A DNA stretch of 5,641 nt from NCBI GenBank assembly GCA_023301785.1, contig JALZUF010000010.1, positions 1-5,641 on the forward strand, given 5' to 3'. Made by a program: the position numbers and the translations under genes. The DNA comes from Alphaproteobacteria bacterium. Its GTDB lineage: Bacteria; Pseudomonadota; Alphaproteobacteria; Micavibrionales; Micavibrionaceae. Positions within the stretch are counted from its first letter, which is position 1, and each line of letters starts with the position of its first letter. Below are positions 5,521 through 5,641 of this stretch, piece after piece. The notes beneath the pieces were generated by a model. That model was not told where the DNA came from. It did not search any database and saw nothing but the letters and a program-made list of their open reading frames with translations.

Positions 5521-5641
5521 CCAGGCAGAAGTTTGAAGCTTTATTGTGAGGTAATAATAGTTGATATGATGCATAAATGGTTATCCCCCAGTACATGTGG
5601 GTCTAACTAACAAAATAAAAAACTTTATTTATGGTGTATTA
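5473..5641 (+). mobile_element. Foreign DNA breaking pol, possibly the left end of a hAT-like transposon
   Basis: After YRLVHN-GKQVRDST the reading frame no longer looks like reverse transcriptase. At 5473 the sequence reads CAGGGGTCGCTAGTG, whose first eight bases match the CAGGGGTC-type terminal inverted repeat start common in hAT elements. The preceding 8 bp (CCTTTGGA, 5465-5472) would be the target duplication. The other end is not in the window, so neither the inverted repeat nor the duplication can be confirmed. A simple deletion or rearrangement is the alternative. No gene is recognised here. Confidence 0.25.
5613..5630. terminator. Palindromic bidirectional poly(A) motif
   Basis: AAATAAA and its inverted copy TTTATTT are separated by 5 bases (5613-5619 and 5624-5630, loop about 4 nt). 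This gives an AATAAA signal on both strands, so it could end transcripts arriving from either side. In AT-rich DNA such a motif can occur by chance. Confidence 0.3.

Noticed and set aside
5437..5641. Second LTR copy at the right end of the window
   Set aside because: Compared by eye with 1882-2320, no shared stretch was found beyond short AT-rich words such as AATAAA.

Overview
The window holds an LTR retroelement of the Ty3/gypsy (Metaviridae) class from an animal genome. On the plus strand are a gag gene (2459-4228) and the start of pol (protease, linker, first part of reverse transcriptase; to about 5437-5473, open to 5520). On the minus strand, pointing away from gag, is a long, spliced, envelope-like gene (1881 down to the window start). 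The glycoprotein resembles the F-type Env of errantiviruses and baculovirus F proteins: it has a signal peptide, an R-P-K-R furin-type site, a hydrophobic fusion peptide, a heptad-rich stretch and an L-Y-E-F-I-P-A-P-I block. F-type Env proteins and an arthropod-like TCAGT initiator suggest an invertebrate host. That host call is inference.

Layout. 1-1881 (-): env-like gene, exon 2 at 1-1651, an 82-nt intron at 1652-1733, and exon 1 at 1734-1881; the C-terminus and membrane anchor lie outside the window. 1882-2320: intergenic DNA that appears to carry two divergent core promoters, a purine tract, and the 3' end of an LTR (TATA box, AATAAA, initiator, then a CA end). 2321: primer binding site matching the 3' end of a tRNA-Leu. 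2332-2458: leader. 2459-4228: gag, with a second open frame of convincing protein quality (2577-3026) embedded in its N-terminal third. 4201-4246: a textbook -1 frameshift signal, G GGA AAC plus a 6-nt spacer and an 8-bp stem. 4207-5520: pol. After about residue 420-428 (counted from the ATG at 4177) the reverse transcriptase sequence stops and unrelated DNA begins, possibly a hAT-like insertion from 5473, ending in a bidirectional poly(A) motif.

How it fits together: Gag would be the main product. Gag-Pol would be made by -1 slippage just before the gag stop. Env would be made from a separate, opposite-strand, spliced mRNA. If env and gag-pol belong to one element, this is an ambisense env-bearing retroelement whose env intron survives retrotransposition because it is antisense to the genomic RNA. 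Only one LTR-like region is visible, lying between env and gag. That fits a tandem pair sharing one LTR (env at the 3' end of the upstream copy), or two unrelated neighbours; the window cannot decide. This copy of pol lacks the reverse transcriptase active site, RNase H and integrase within the window.
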